From Polaribacter sp. (GTDB lineage: Bacteria; Bacteroidota; Bacteroidia; Flavobacteriales; Flavobacteriaceae), in NCBI GenBank assembly GCA_029250685.1, contig JAQXEU010000016.1:1-39298 (forward strand): a stretch of DNA of 39,298 nt. The letters are read 5' to 3'. Numbering within the stretch: the stretch's first letter is position 1; each line of letters opens with the position of its first letter. Shown in pieces: positions 23,571-32,782 of this stretch. Below the pieces are notes generated by a model, which made no database searches, had not been told where the DNA came from, and saw only the letters and a program-made list of their open reading frames with translations. The translations under genes were made by a program, and so were the position numbers.

Positions 23571-25469
23571 ATGAGTGACGCTTTAAAACACGAATGTGGA
23601 ATTGCAATGGTTAGATTATTAAAACCATTACAATATTATAAAGACAAATACGGAACGGCGTTTTACGGAATTAACAAAATGTATTTGTTAATGGAAAAAC
23701 AACACAATCGTGGTCAAGACGGAGCTGGTTTTGCAAGCGTAAAGTTTAATGTGAATCCAGGAACTAGATACATTAGTAGAGTTCGTTCAAATCAATCGCA
23801 ACCAATTCAAGATATTTTTGGACAAATCAATGATCGTTTAAATGGTGTTTTAGAAGAAAACCCTGATAAAAAAGATGATGTTGCTTGGCAAGAAGAAAAC
23901 ATGCCATATGTTGGTAACTTGTTTTTAGGACATGTTCGTTACGGAACTTTTGGGAAAAATAGTATTGAAAGCGTACATCCATTTTTACGCCAATCTAACT
24001 GGAAACATCAAAACTTAATTGTTGCCGGAAATTTTAATATGACGAATTCTAAACAGTTATTAGAAGAGTTGGTTGAATTGGGTCAGCATCCAAAAGAGTT
24101 TACAGATACGGTAACTGTGATGGAAAAAATTGGTCATTTTTTAGAAGATGAGGTATCAGGTTTATATAACAAAGCAAAAGAAGCAGGATTTAATAAAAAA
24201 GACGCTTCGCCATTTATTGAAGAGCATTTAGATTTACAAAATGTTTTACAACGTTCTGCGAAAAACTGGGATGGTGGTTACGCAATGGCTGGTTTAGTGG
24301 GTCATGGAGATGCTTTTGTATTGAGAGATCCGTCAGGAATTAGACCAACTTATTATTATCAAGATGATGAGGTTGTAGTAGTTGCATCAGAAAGACCTGT
24401 AATACAAACTGTTTTTAATGTTGATATTGATAAAGTTCAAGAATTAGAAAGAGGTCATGCTTTAATCATAAAGAAAGATGGAAATATAGATGTAAAGCCA
24501 ATTTTAGAACAAAAAGAAAAAAAATCATGTTCTTTCGAACGTATTTATTTTTCTCGTGGAAGTGATGCATCCATCTATGAAGAGCGTAAAAACTTAGGAA
24601 AACTAGTATTTCCAGAAATTCTGAAATCGATTGATAACGATATTACAAATTCGGTTTTTTCTTACATTCCGAATACAGCAGAAACGTCTTTTTACGGAAT
24701 GACAGAAGCTGCAGAGGATGTTTTAAATCAACAAAAAACAGCAAAAATATTAGCAGGTGGTGGAAAATTATCTGCACAAAAAGTGACTGAAATATTATCA
24801 GAAAGACCACGTTTTGAAAAAATTGCCATAAAAGATGCAAAATTAAGAACTTTTATTGCTGATGATAATTCTAGAGACGATTTAGTAGCGCACGTTTACG
24901 ATGTAACTTATGGTGTTGTTAAACCTACAGATAATTTGGTAATTATTGACGATAGTATTGTTCGAGGAACTACGTTAAAGAAAAGTATTATTAAAATCTT
25001 AGATCGTTTAAATCCAAAGAAAATAGTAGTTGTTTCTTCTGCTCCACAAATTCGTTATCCAGATTGTTATGGAATTGACATGGCAAAAATCGAAGATTTT
25101 ATTGCATTTAGAGCTGCTTTAGAGTTGTTAAAAGACACGAATCAATATCATATTGTTGACGAAGTTTATAGAAAATCTGCTGCTCAAAAAAATAAGACAG
25201 ATAGTGAAATTGTAAATTATGTAAAAGAAATTTATGCTCCGTTTACAAGAGAAGAAATTTCTGCTAAAACAGCTGAAATGCTGAAAACTGATGATATAAA
25301 TGCTGAAATTGAGGTAATTTATCAATCAGTTGATAATTTACATATTGCTTGTCCAGATAATTTAGGAGATTGGTATTTTACAGGAGATTATCCAACAGAT
25401 GGAGGTCACCGAGTTGTGAATCAGGCTTTTATTAATTTTTATGAAGGAAATAACGAAAGAGCATATTAA
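23571..25469 (+). CDS. purF: amidophosphoribosyltransferase-like protein (long form)
   Basis: Class II glutamine amidotransferase joined to a phosphoribosyltransferase, as in PurF, which makes phosphoribosylamine from PRPP and glutamine. The nucleophile is probably Cys9 (MSDALKHECGIAMV), implying removal of an eight-residue propeptide. The glutaminase part has EKQHNRGQDGAGFASV and HVRYGTFG; then LRDPSGIRPTYYY and the PRPP loop LVIIDDSIVRGTTLKKS, followed by SSAPQIRYPDCYGIDM. The 632 residues exceed E. coli PurF (505), with insertions in both domains and a C-terminal extension (HIACPDNLGDWYFTGDYP). Bacteroidota often carry this long form besides a standard PurF, so it may be a paralogue with a changed role. 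Confidence 0.85.
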   Translation: MSDALKHECGIAMVRLLKPLQYYKDKYGTAFYGINKMYLLMEKQHNRGQDGAGFASVKFNVNPGTRYISRVRSNQSQPIQDIFGQINDRLNGVLEENPDKKDDVAWQEENMPYVGNLFLGHVRYGTFGKNSIESVHPFLRQSNWKHQNLIVAGNFNMTNSKQLLEELVELGQHPKEFTDTVTVMEKIGHFLEDEVSGLYNKAKEAGFNKKDASPFIEEHLDLQNVLQRSAKNWDGGYAMAGLVGHGDAFVLRDPSGIRPTYYYQDDEVVVVASERPVIQTVFNVDIDKVQELERGHALIIKKDGNIDVKPILEQKEKKSCSFERIYFSRGSDASIYEERKNLGKLVFPEILKSIDNDITNSVFSYIPNTAETSFYGMTEAAEDVLNQQKTAKILAGGGKLSAQKVTEILSERPRFEKIAIKDAKLRTFIADDNSRDDLVAHVYDVTYGVVKPTDNLVIIDDSIVRGTTLKKSIIKILDRLNPKKIVVVSSAPQIRYPDCYGIDMAKIEDFIAFRAALELLKDTNQYHIVDEVYRKSAAQKNKTDSEIVNYVKEIYAPFTREEISAKTAEMLKTDDINAEIEVIYQSVDNLHIACPDNLGDWYFTGDYPTDGGHRVVNQAFINFYEGNNERAY

Positions 25470-25488
25470 ATCATTTTGTTAAAAACAT

Positions 25489-25519
25489 AAAAAAGCATCC
25501 AAATTTGGATGCTTTTTTT
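25489..25519. terminator. bidirectional terminator between purF-like and sod
   Basis: AAAAAAGCATCCAAATTTGGATGCTTTTTTT, a 9-bp stem with minimal loop, with A tract before and T tract after, between convergent genes ending at 25469 (+) and 25560 (-). Confidence 0.88.
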
Positions 25520-25559
25520 ATTTATAAGTATGAGTGAGATACTAAAAAAGGCTATGCCT

Positions 25560-26168
25560 TTATTTAGCAGCTGCGTATCTTTTTTCAACTTCGTTCCAGT
25601 TAATTACATTAAAAAATGCATTGATATAATCTGGTCTTCTGTTTTGGTAGTTTAAATAATATGCGTGTTCCCAAACATCTAATCCTAAAATTGGAGTTCC
25701 TTCGCAAGTAACACCTGGCATTAATGGATTGTCTTGATTTGGAGTTGAACAAACAGAAACTGTTCCATCTGCATGTACACATAACCAAGCCCAACCAGAG
25801 CCAAATTGTGTTGCTGCTGCTTTAGAAAAAGCATCTTTAAAAGCATCAACAGAACCAAAAGCAGTTTCAATTGCGTCTCTTAAATCTCCAGTTAAATACC
25901 CTTTATCTTCAGGATTCATTACAGACCAAAATAACGAGTGATTGTAAAATCCACCACCGTTATTTCTAACAGCTCCGTTGCTCATGTCTAAATTAGCGAG
26001 AATGTCTTCAATAGATTTCCCCTCTAAATCAGTTCCTGTAACTGCTCCGTTTAATTTTGTTGTATATCCATTGTGATGTTTACTATGGTGAATTTCCATA
26101 GTTCTTGCATCAATATGTGGTTCTAACGCATCGTATGCGTATCCTAATTCTGGTAATTGAAAAGCCAT
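25560..26168 (-). CDS. sodA: superoxide dismutase, Fe/Mn family, Mn-like signature
   Basis: Converts superoxide to peroxide and oxygen; 202 residues, cytoplasmic (no signal peptide). Metal ligands are His27, His77 in [12 protein letters not shown], and Asp and His in [19 protein letters not shown]. The metal-tuning glutamine lies in TPNQDNPLM, in the C-terminal half, while the N-terminal site is Gly (NNGGGFYNH). In known enzymes this pattern is that of Mn-type or cambialistic forms rather than Fe-SOD. A promoter with both -33 and -7 elements lies about 65-95 bases upstream. The symbol sodA follows the residue pattern and is not certain. Confidence 0.95.
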   Translation of the reverse strand: MAFQLPELGYAYDALEPHIDARTMEIHHSKHHNGYTTKLNGAVTGTDLEGKSIEDILANLDMSNGAVRNNGGGFYNHSLFWSVMNPEDKGYLTGDLRDAIETAFGSVDAFKDAFSKAAATQFGSGWAWLCVHADGTVSVCSTPNQDNPLMPGVTCEGTPILGLDVWEHAYYLNYQNRRPDYINAFFNVINWNEVEKRYAAAK

Positions 26169-26231
26169 AATTATTTGATTTTTAATGATTAATTTTATTG
26201 TTTATCAGCTCAATTCTGATTTTTGCCTTCA

Positions 26232-26262
26232 CAAATTTAACTGAAAATATATTTACCAACAA
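26232..26262 (-). promoter_or_regulatory. promoter of sod (-33 TTG and -7 TAAATTTG)
   Basis: On the minus strand TTG (26262-26260), 20 bases, then TAAATTTG (26239-26232). Spacing and both elements match the Bacteroidota promoter. The leader would be about 60 bases. Confidence 0.55.
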
Positions 26263-26319
26263 CAAACGATGGTTTTGATTTTTTATGTTGATATAAAGAA
26301 AAATTATAGAAACAGTTTT

Positions 26320-27348
26320 CTAATAATTTGCGTCATTAGGATATTTAGACATAAATTCTTCCGCTTTTTCTACCATTTTTGTACATCCACAGAAAAAAGG
26401 AACACGTTGATGTAATTCAGTTGGTTCTAAATCTAAAATTCTTTTATAACCATCAGAAGCTTTTCCGTTTGCTTGTTCTGCTAAAAACGCCATCGGATTA
26501 CATTCGTATAATAAACGTAATTTACCTTTGGGACCAATTTTGCTTGTTGGATATAAATAGATTCCACCTTTTATCATATTTCTATGAAAATCGGTAACTA
26601 AAGAACCAATGTATCTAGATGTATAAGGTCTATTTTCTTCTTCTTCTTCTTCTTGACAATATTTTAAATATTCTTTTACACCTTGAGGAAAATGCACATA
26701 ATTGCCTTCATTTATAGAATAAATTTGTCCAATTTTTGGAAACGCAATGTTAGGGTGTGATAAGTAAAATGTACCAATTGCAGGATTTAAAGTAAATCCG
26801 TTTACGCCATTTCCTGTTGTAAAAACGATCATTGTTGATGTTCCATAGGCAACATAACCAGCAGCAACCTGCTCGCTTCCTTTTTGTAAAAAGTCTTTTT
26901 TTGTAACGGGTGTTCCTTCTGGAGAAACGCGTCTGTAAATAGAAAAAATTGTTCCAACAGAAACATTTACATCAATATTTGAAGAACCATCTAAGGGATC
27001 CATTAATAAGACATATTTGTTTTCATTTGTTTTGTTTTTTCCTTCAACAACAACAAAATCATCCTCTTCTTCACTTGCAATTCCACAAACAATTTCTCTA
27101 TTAATAATCGTTTGCTTAAATAAATCGTTTGCTAAAACATCTAACTTTTGTTGAGTTTCACCTTGAATATTTACGTCACCAGAAGCGCCAGTAATATCTA
27201 CCAAACCAGCCTTTCTAATTTCGTGATTTACTACTTTAGCAGCTAATCTTATAGAATTAATTAAACGAGATAATTCTCCAGAAGAATATTGAAAATGATT
27301 TTGATTATCAATAATAAATTCTCCTAAAGTTGTGTGAGATTGATTCAT
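26320..27348 (-). CDS. fbp: fructose-1,6-bisphosphatase, class I
   Basis: Gluconeogenic enzyme that removes the 1-phosphate of fructose 1,6-bisphosphate; 342 residues, usual length. The metal site is [19 protein letters not shown], with an acidic EEEDDF stretch before it. The substrate site is in [20 protein letters not shown] and [14 protein letters not shown] run of six GAA codons (26635-26652) encodes Glu6 just before [11 protein letters not shown], in the loop preceding the active-site tyrosine segment. It is divergent from the GNAT gene with a 61-base gap. Confidence 0.97.
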   Translation of the reverse strand: MNQSHTTLGEFIIDNQNHFQYSSGELSRLINSIRLAAKVVNHEIRKAGLVDITGASGDVNIQGETQQKLDVLANDLFKQTIINREIVCGIASEEEDDFVVVEGKNKTNENKYVLLMDPLDGSSNIDVNVSVGTIFSIYRRVSPEGTPVTKKDFLQKGSEQVAAGYVAYGTSTMIVFTTGNGVNGFTLNPAIGTFYLSHPNIAFPKIGQIYSINEGNYVHFPQGVKEYLKYCQEEEEEENRPYTSRYIGSLVTDFHRNMIKGGIYLYPTSKIGPKGKLRLLYECNPMAFLAEQANGKASDGYKRILDLEPTELHQRVPFFCGCTKMVEKAEEFMSKYPNDANY

Positions 27349-27357
27349 GTCAATTAA

Positions 27358-27390
27358 TTGTAAATGGTCTACAAATATCGTTTAAATTTG
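27358..27390 (+). promoter_or_regulatory. candidate promoter for GNAT-aspartate kinase unit
   Basis: TTG (27358-27360), 22 bases, then TAAATTTG (27383-27390), 19 bases before the ATG. A near-match on the minus strand (GATATTTG, 27379-27372) could serve fbp. Confidence 0.45.
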
Positions 27391-27409
27391 TTGTACTTAA
27401 AATTATATT

Positions 27410-27889
27410 ATGAGTTTTATCATTAGACAAGGGCAAAAAGAAGACATGAAAAATGTGATGCGATTAATTAAAGAACTTGCACTTTTTGAAAAATTGCCAA
27501 AGGAAGTTGAAATTACAGAAGAAGATTTAATAAATGATGGTTTTTCTGACAATCCAAGATTCATGACATTTGTTGCTGAAGAGAAAAATGAAATCATTGG
27601 CGCAGCATTATTTTACGAAAGATATTCTACCTGGAAAGGACGTGTAATTCATCTTGAAGATTTAATTGTTACAGAACAAAAAAGAGGTTTTGGAGTTGGA
27701 ATAGCTTTATATAAGTCGGTTTTAAAACATGGTTATGATTTAGGGGTAAAAAGAGTGGTTTGGGATGTTTTAAGCTGGAATAATAATGCCATTGATTTTT
27801 ATAAAAGTACTGGTGCAACGGTTTTAGATGACTGGCAAGTTGTTCACATGAGAGAAGATGCATTGAAAAACTTCATAGAAAATAAGTAA
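27410..27889 (+). CDS. GNAT family N-acetyltransferase
   Basis: Acetyl-CoA-dependent acetyltransferase of 159 residues, close in layout to diamine (spermidine/spermine) N-acetyltransferases. The acetyl-CoA loop is QKRGFGVGIALYK (R/QxxGxG/A form). LEDLIVTEQ before it is strand beta4, and the C-terminal VLSWNNNAIDFYKSTGA is typical of the diamine branch. The likely substrate is an amine or amino acid. The stop overlaps the aspartate kinase start (TAATG), so translation is coupled. That suggests a lysine- or diaminopimelate-related amine, but this is only inferred. Confidence 0.9.
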   Translation: MSFIIRQGQKEDMKNVMRLIKELALFEKLPKEVEITEEDLINDGFSDNPRFMTFVAEEKNEIIGAALFYERYSTWKGRVIHLEDLIVTEQKRGFGVGIALYKSVLKHGYDLGVKRVVWDVLSWNNNAIDFYKSTGATVLDDWQVVHMREDALKNFIENK

Positions 27890-29154
27890 TGAGAATATTC
27901 AAGTTTGGTGGCGCTTCTATAAAAAACGCAAACGGTGTTAGAAATTTAGTTCGTGTGTTAAAATACGAAGGAACTGAAAACACTTTTGTTGTTGTTTCTG
28001 CAATGGGAAAAATGACAAATGCTTTTGAAAAAGTTGTTGACACTTACTTAAATGATGAATTAAATTTCAAGAATTCGATTAATGAAATTCAGTTTTTTCA
28101 TCAAGAAATTTTAAGTGATTTATTTGAGCATGAAGATTCAATTCATGCTGAAATCAATACTTTATTTGGAAAATTACAAGGGTTTTTAATTCATAATTCT
28201 ACTAAAGAATACAGTTTTGTGTATGATCAAGTGGTTTGTTTTGGTGAATTAATTTCTACAAAAATAATAAGTTCTTTTTTAGATAAATCAAACATCAAAA
28301 ATACTTGGTTAGATAGCAGAAAAATTATTAAAACAGATTCTAACTATAGAAATGCAGCTGTAAACTGGAAAGAAACTCAGTTAAATTGTAAGCAAATAAA
28401 TCAACAAAAATTAAATATTACACAAGGTTTTATTAGTCAAGATTTAAAAGGAAACGGCACTACTTTAGGTAGAGAAGGTTCTGATTTTACAGCTGGGATT
28501 TTAGCATATTGTCTAGACGCTGAAAGTGTAACAATTTGGAAAGATGTTGATGGCGTTTTAAATGCAGACCCAAGAGTTTTTGAAAATACAATTTTGCTAA
28601 ATCAAATCTCATATCAAGAAGCAATTGAAATGGCTTTTTATGGTGCTTCAGTAATTCATCCGAAGACAATAAAACCTCTAGAAAATAAGAAGATCCCGTT
28701 ATTTGTGCGTTCGTTTGAAAACTTAGAAAATAAAGGAACTAAAGTTAGTAAAGGAATAAATATAGAACCTATAATGAGTTGTTTTATTGTGAAGAAAAAT
28801 CAAATATTGGTTTCTATTTCTGCAAAAGACTTTTCTTTTATGGTTGAAAAAAACTTGAGTTCTATTTTTGACTTATTACATCAATATAAGTTAAAAGTAA
28901 ATTTAATTCAGAATTCTGCCATTAGTTTTTCGGTTTGTTTAGAAGACAATTATTCTAGCTTTACTTCGTTTTATAATGAGTTGAAACCTAACTTTAAGGT
29001 ACGGTTTAATGAAAATGTTAGCTTGTTTACAATTAGACATTTCGATTTGAAATCTATTAAAGACATTGAAAAAAAAGGTACCGTATTGTTAAAGCAAACG
29101 AGTAGAGAAACAGTGCAACTAATCATTGATAAAAAAAATAATTATGACAACTAA
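27889..29154 (+). CDS. aspartate kinase, monofunctional
   Basis: First enzyme of the aspartate family pathway (Lys, Thr, Met, diaminopimelate): phosphorylates aspartate. 421 residues: an amino-acid-kinase domain with KFGGASIKNANGVRNL (the usual KFGGTS has Ala for Thr), GREGSDFTAGILAYCLDA and VTIWKDVDGVLNADPR, then IEMAFYGASVIHPKTI. The C-terminal ~120 residues form ACT-like regulatory domains (LVSISAKDFSFMV), which in relatives bind lysine or threonine. It overlaps the GNAT gene by one base. Which end product inhibits it is not visible. Confidence 0.94.
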   Translation: MRIFKFGGASIKNANGVRNLVRVLKYEGTENTFVVVSAMGKMTNAFEKVVDTYLNDELNFKNSINEIQFFHQEILSDLFEHEDSIHAEINTLFGKLQGFLIHNSTKEYSFVYDQVVCFGELISTKIISSFLDKSNIKNTWLDSRKIIKTDSNYRNAAVNWKETQLNCKQINQQKLNITQGFISQDLKGNGTTLGREGSDFTAGILAYCLDAESVTIWKDVDGVLNADPRVFENTILLNQISYQEAIEMAFYGASVIHPKTIKPLENKKIPLFVRSFENLENKGTKVSKGINIEPIMSCFIVKKNQILVSISAKDFSFMVEKNLSSIFDLLHQYKLKVNLIQNSAISFSVCLEDNYSSFTSFYNELKPNFKVRFNENVSLFTIRHFDLKSIKDIEKKGTVLLKQTSRETVQLIIDKKNNYDN

Positions 29155-29173
29155 TAATTTTGCATTAAGTTTG
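29155..29173 (+). promoter_or_regulatory. two tandem -7 elements upstream of olsF
   Basis: TAATTTTG (29155-29162) and TAAGTTTG (29166-29173), both perfect TAnnTTTG, 34 and 23 bases before the ATG. The first starts directly after the aspartate kinase stop. Confidence 0.4.
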
Positions 29174-29196
29174 TATATATGTCCAATTTTTAACCA

Positions 29197-31017
29197 ATGA
29201 GTATAGTTACATCTAAAGAAATTTCGAAGGTTTTAGGCGTGTCTAAATATGGGTTTTTTGGAACCTTTATTGGATGGTTATTAATGAAACTATTAAGCAT
29301 TTCTACCATCAATAAAATCTACAATAATCATAAGCATAAAAAAGATGTAGATTTTTTAAACGGAATTTTAGGCGAGTTTAAAATTGAATTCGAAATTCCG
29401 GAAGAAGACTTAAAAAGAATCCCTAAAGACGGTCCATTTATTACAATTTCAAACCATCCTTTGGGAGGGATAGACGGAATTTTATTGTTAAAATTATTGC
29501 TTCAAGAAAGACCTGATTATAAAATAATAGCCAACTTTTTATTACATAGAATTGAGCCTTTAAAGCCATTTGTAATGCCAGTGAATCCTTTTGAAACTCA
29601 TAAGGAAGCAAAATCTAGTATAGCCGGAATTAAAAGCGCATTGCAACATATAAGAAATGGAAACCCATTAGGAATTTTTCCTGCAGGAGAAGTTTCTACT
29701 TATAGAGATGGAAAACTAATGGTTGATAAACCTTGGGAAGAAGGCGCGGTTAAATTGATAAAAAAAGCTCAAGTTCCAGTAATTCCGATTTATTTTCACG
29801 CAAAAAATAGTAGGATGTTTTACGTATTATCTAAAATTAGCGATACATTTAGAACAGCAAAATTACCATCAGAATTATTGTCTCAAAAACGACGCGTAAT
29901 AAAAGTTAGAATAGGGAAACCAATTTCTGTAAAAGATCAAGATACTTATAAAGATATTCCTTCTTTTTCTGAATTTATCAGAAAGAAAACCTACATGTTG
30001 GCCAATCCTTTTGAAAAAAAAGCACCTAAAATTCTTTCTCCTCAAAATTTAAAAATTCCAAAAACACCAAAAGAAATCATCTCTCAAAAAAATGTAAAAT
30101 ACTTTATTAAAGAGGTCGATAAATTAAGAGATACTGACAATAGATTACTAGAAAGTAAAAATTATGAAGTGTTTTTTGCAAGTGCAAAAGAGATTCCGAA
30201 TTTACTTCAAGAAATAGGTAGATTAAGAGAAGTTACTTTTAGAGATGTTGGTGAAGGAACAAATAAACCTATAGATTTAGATAAGTTCGACAATTATTAT
30301 CACCACTTAATATTATGGGATCGAGAAGCAAAAAAACTTGTTGGTGCTTATAGAATGGGATTAGGGAGAAAGATTTATAAAAAATATGGAATTGCTGGTT
30401 TTTACATTCATACCTTATTTAGGTTTGAGCCAGAATTGTACTCAATGATGGAAAACACTATAGAAATGGGTCGTGCTTTTATCGTAAAAGAATACCAGCA
30501 AAAACCTATGCCTTTATTTTTATTGTGGAAAGGAATTGTACATGTTACTTTACGATATCCGGAGTACAAATATTTAATGGGTGGTGTAAGTATTAGCAAT
30601 CAGTTTTCTGAGTTTTCAAAATCGTTAATGATTGATTTTATGAAATCTCATTATTACGATCCTTATATTGCGCAATACATTTTTCCAAAGAAAGAATATA
30701 AAGTAAAATTAAAAGATGATGACAAAGATTTTGTCTTTGATGCCACTAAAGCTGACATGCAAAAGTTTGATAAAATCATTGATGAAATTGAGCCAGGAGC
30801 ATTAAGAATTCCGGTGTTAATTAAAAAGTATGTAAAGCAAAATGCACGTTTAGTTGCGTTTAATGTAGATCCAAAGTTTAACAATGCTGTTGATGGCTTA
30901 ATGTATATTCGAGTTGCAGATTTACCAGAAAGTACTGTAAAACCTGTAATGGAGGAGTTTCAAGCCGAGCTAGAACGAAAAGCAACTGAGATTCAAGAGA
31001 TAAAAGAAGAATCATAA
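29197..31017 (+). CDS. olsF: bifunctional acyltransferase, OlsF-type aminolipid synthase
   Basis: Two-domain enzyme of 606 residues. The N-terminal half (about 60-270) is a PlsC-like O-acyltransferase with SNHPLGGIDGI (His...Asp) and FPAGEVSTYRDG. The C-terminal half (about 310-560) is a GNAT-related N-acyltransferase of the OlsB/hemolysin type: LREVTFRDVGEGTNK, DNYYHHLILWD, MGRAFIVKEYQ, then LMGGVSIS. This order is that of OlsF, which makes ornithine lipids, and of the glycine-lipid synthase of flavobacteria; the acceptor amino acid cannot be told by eye. It is membrane-associated through a hydrophobic stretch near residues 20-35. A terminator follows at once. Confidence 0.88.
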   Translation: MSIVTSKEISKVLGVSKYGFFGTFIGWLLMKLLSISTINKIYNNHKHKKDVDFLNGILGEFKIEFEIPEEDLKRIPKDGPFITISNHPLGGIDGILLLKLLLQERPDYKIIANFLLHRIEPLKPFVMPVNPFETHKEAKSSIAGIKSALQHIRNGNPLGIFPAGEVSTYRDGKLMVDKPWEEGAVKLIKKAQVPVIPIYFHAKNSRMFYVLSKISDTFRTAKLPSELLSQKRRVIKVRIGKPISVKDQDTYKDIPSFSEFIRKKTYMLANPFEKKAPKILSPQNLKIPKTPKEIISQKNVKYFIKEVDKLRDTDNRLLESKNYEVFFASAKEIPNLLQEIGRLREVTFRDVGEGTNKPIDLDKFDNYYHHLILWDREAKKLVGAYRMGLGRKIYKKYGIAGFYIHTLFRFEPELYSMMENTIEMGRAFIVKEYQQKPMPLFLLWKGIVHVTLRYPEYKYLMGGVSISNQFSEFSKSLMIDFMKSHYYDPYIAQYIFPKKEYKVKLKDDDKDFVFDATKADMQKFDKIIDEIEPGALRIPVLIKKYVKQNARLVAFNVDPKFNNAVDGLMYIRVADLPESTVKPVMEEFQAELERKATEIQEIKEES

Positions 31018-31049
31018 AAAAAGCCAAACAATTTTGTTTGGCTTTTTTT
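31018..31049. terminator. bidirectional terminator after olsF
   Basis: AAAAAGCCAAACA-ATTT-TGTTTGGCTTTTTTT directly after the stop. A tract and T tract make it usable for the convergent TM2 gene as well. Confidence 0.88.
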
Positions 31050-31066
31050 ATGAATTACAAGTTGAT

Positions 31067-31372
31067 TTAAAACCAACTTTTTTTATTCGTTTGATACATG
31101 TAAACAAATTCTTCATCTGTTTTAGTTAAGTAAATAATTCCTTCAATAACTCCAATAATGATTGGAACAAAAAGTAAAAATGCACCAATTATTAAACACA
31201 TTAAAAGGTACGAAAGAAAAGTTAAACCTAATAAAAGCATGCCTTCTTTGGTATATCCTAAAATAAATTTATGAATACCAAATTGTCCTAATAATATTGC
31301 TAAAATACCAGCAACAACTCTTTTGCTTGATTCATTTGGAACAGAATTTCCGTTTTCGTCTATAACTTGCAT
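31067..31372 (-). CDS. TM2 domain membrane protein
   Basis: Small membrane protein of 101 residues with the TM2 layout: a short cytoplasmic start (MQVIDENGNSVPNESSKR), a first hydrophobic segment AGILAILLGQFGIHKFILGY with the conserved G-x-x-G-x-H-x-F/Y core, then KEGMLLLGLTF and one or two further helices. TM2 proteins have no agreed biochemical role in bacteria. It is last in a minus-strand series after the VOC gene (31 bases apart). Confidence 0.85.
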   Translation of the reverse strand: MQVIDENGNSVPNESSKRVVAGILAILLGQFGIHKFILGYTKEGMLLLGLTFLSYLLMCLIIGAFLLFVPIIIGVIEGIIYLTKTDEEFVYMYQTNKKSWF

Positions 31373-31403
31373 TTATTTGTCTTTAATTGATTGAAATATA
31401 AAA

Positions 31404-31790
31404 CTACAAAAAAGCAGCATCTTTTGGCTCCCAAAGCTCAATTTTATTTCCGTCTAAATCTATAATCCACCCAAATTTACCGTAATCGTATTCTTCAATT
31501 TTTCCAATAACGGTGATACCTTCTTTTTTTAATTCCTCTAAAAGTTCAACTAAGTTTTCAACCCTATAATTAAACATAAAGTCTTTTTTTGATGGTTCAA
31601 AGTGATTAGTATCTTTAGTAAACGGGCTCCATTGTGTTGAACATTTATTGCCATTTTCATCTTTCCACCAAAAAGTACAACCCCAATCATCTGTATTAAG
31701 TCCTAAATGATTTTTATACCAATCTTTTGTTGCTTTCGGATCTTCTGTTTTAAAAAATAATCCTCCAATTCCTGTAACTCTTTTTTTCAT
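31404..31790 (-). CDS. VOC (glyoxalase/bleomycin resistance) family protein
   Basis: A 128-residue protein with the paired beta-alpha-beta-beta-beta modules of the VOC superfamily: GIGGLFFKTEDPKATKDWYK opening, FGWIIDLDGNKIELWEP at the end with the metal-site Glu. The members bind a divalent metal and act on small molecules or bind drugs; the substrate is unknown. It lies 11 bases after the dehydrogenase stop, so likely in one transcript with it. Confidence 0.88.
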   Translation of the reverse strand: MKKRVTGIGGLFFKTEDPKATKDWYKNHLGLNTDDWGCTFWWKDENGNKCSTQWSPFTKDTNHFEPSKKDFMFNYRVENLVELLEELKKEGITVIGKIEEYDYGKFGWIIDLDGNKIELWEPKDAAFL

Positions 31791-31801
31791 GATTGAATAT
31801 T

Positions 31802-32737
31802 TTAGTGAAATTTCTGTTTGATTTTGTCTACGATAGTTTGTGCTAATTTTCGATTGCTTTCAACCGTCCAACCGGCAATATGCGGACTTAAAATTACATT
31901 TTCTGCTTCAATTAAATATTTAAAAGCTTCGGGTATTTTAGTTGTAAATAAATTTTCGAAAGATGTTTTTTCGTATTCCAAAACATCTAATCCAGCACCT
32001 AAAATCTTTTCGCTTTTTAAAGCAGTAACTAAATCTTTTGTAACAACAGATTTTCCTCTGGCGGTATTTATCAACCAAAAAGGTTTCTTAAACTGATTGA
32101 TAAATTTGGCGTTTATCATATCGGTAGTTAATTTGGTTTGTGGAGTATGCAAACTTAAAACATCCGCTTTTTCTTGCAATTCCTCTAAAGAAACTTGTTT
32201 GCAGTTTTCATCGTTAACATTAGTTTTGATATCATAACACAAAACTTCTACATCAAAACCTCGTAGTTTTTTTGCGAATGATTTTCCCATATTCCCATAG
32301 CCAATTAAACCAACTCTTTTTCCGTCTAATTCAACACCACGATTTTCTTCACGCAACCATTTTCCGTTTCTAACTTCGTTGTCAGCTTTATTTAATTTAT
32401 TGAAAAGTGAAAGTAACATTCCCAATGCATGTTCTCCAACAGCATTTCTATTTCCTTCTGGAGCAGAAATTAAATAGACATCTTTTTCTTCAGCATAATC
32501 ACAATCAATATTTTCTAAGCCAGCACCAACTCTACCAATAAATTTTAATTTAGTTGCTTTGTCTAAAAAAGGTTTGTCAATTGTAAATCTGCTTCTTATG
32601 ATAATACCATCATATAAATGAATTTTAGCTTCAATCTCAGTTTTTGAAGACGAATAATCTTCATCATTTGTAAAACCGAGCTCAGAAAGTTGGTTTAATA
32701 ATAATGGATGATTAGAATCTAAATGAAGGATTTTCAT
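31802..32737 (-). CDS. D-2-hydroxyacid dehydrogenase, phosphoglycerate dehydrogenase-like
   Basis: NAD-dependent dehydrogenase of 311 residues without ACT domain. The Rossmann motif is VGLIGYGNMGKSFAKKL. Catalytic residues: Arg in INTARGKSV, Glu in LDVLEYEKTSF, His in LSPHIAGWT. The N-terminal substrate domain has IIIRSRFTIDK and FIGRVGAGLENID. It is likely 3-phosphoglycerate dehydrogenase or a related 2-hydroxyacid enzyme; serC is not nearby. The ATG lies 25 bases from an inverted-repeat arm that contains the stop codon of the four-helix-bundle gene, so its promoter region is occupied by that unit. Confidence 0.92.
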   Translation of the reverse strand: MKILHLDSNHPLLLNQLSELGFTNDEDYSSSKTEIEAKIHLYDGIIIRSRFTIDKPFLDKATKLKFIGRVGAGLENIDCDYAEEKDVYLISAPEGNRNAVGEHALGMLLSLFNKLNKADNEVRNGKWLREENRGVELDGKRVGLIGYGNMGKSFAKKLRGFDVEVLCYDIKTNVNDENCKQVSLEELQEKADVLSLHTPQTKLTTDMINAKFINQFKKPFWLINTARGKSVVTKDLVTALKSEKILGAGLDVLEYEKTSFENLFTTKIPEAFKYLIEAENVILSPHIAGWTVESNRKLAQTIVDKIKQKFH

Positions 32738-32762
32738 AAAATAGATAATTAGATTGTTGGAT

Positions 32763-32782
32763 TTCTAGATTTTTAGAGTGGA
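32763..32782 (-). repeat. inverted repeat, left arm (holds the stop codon)
   Basis: On the minus strand TCCACTCTAAAAATCTAGAA; in frame it encodes Ser-Thr-Leu-Lys-Ile and the TAG stop of the four-helix-bundle protein. Perfect inverse of 33213-33232. Confidence 0.9.
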
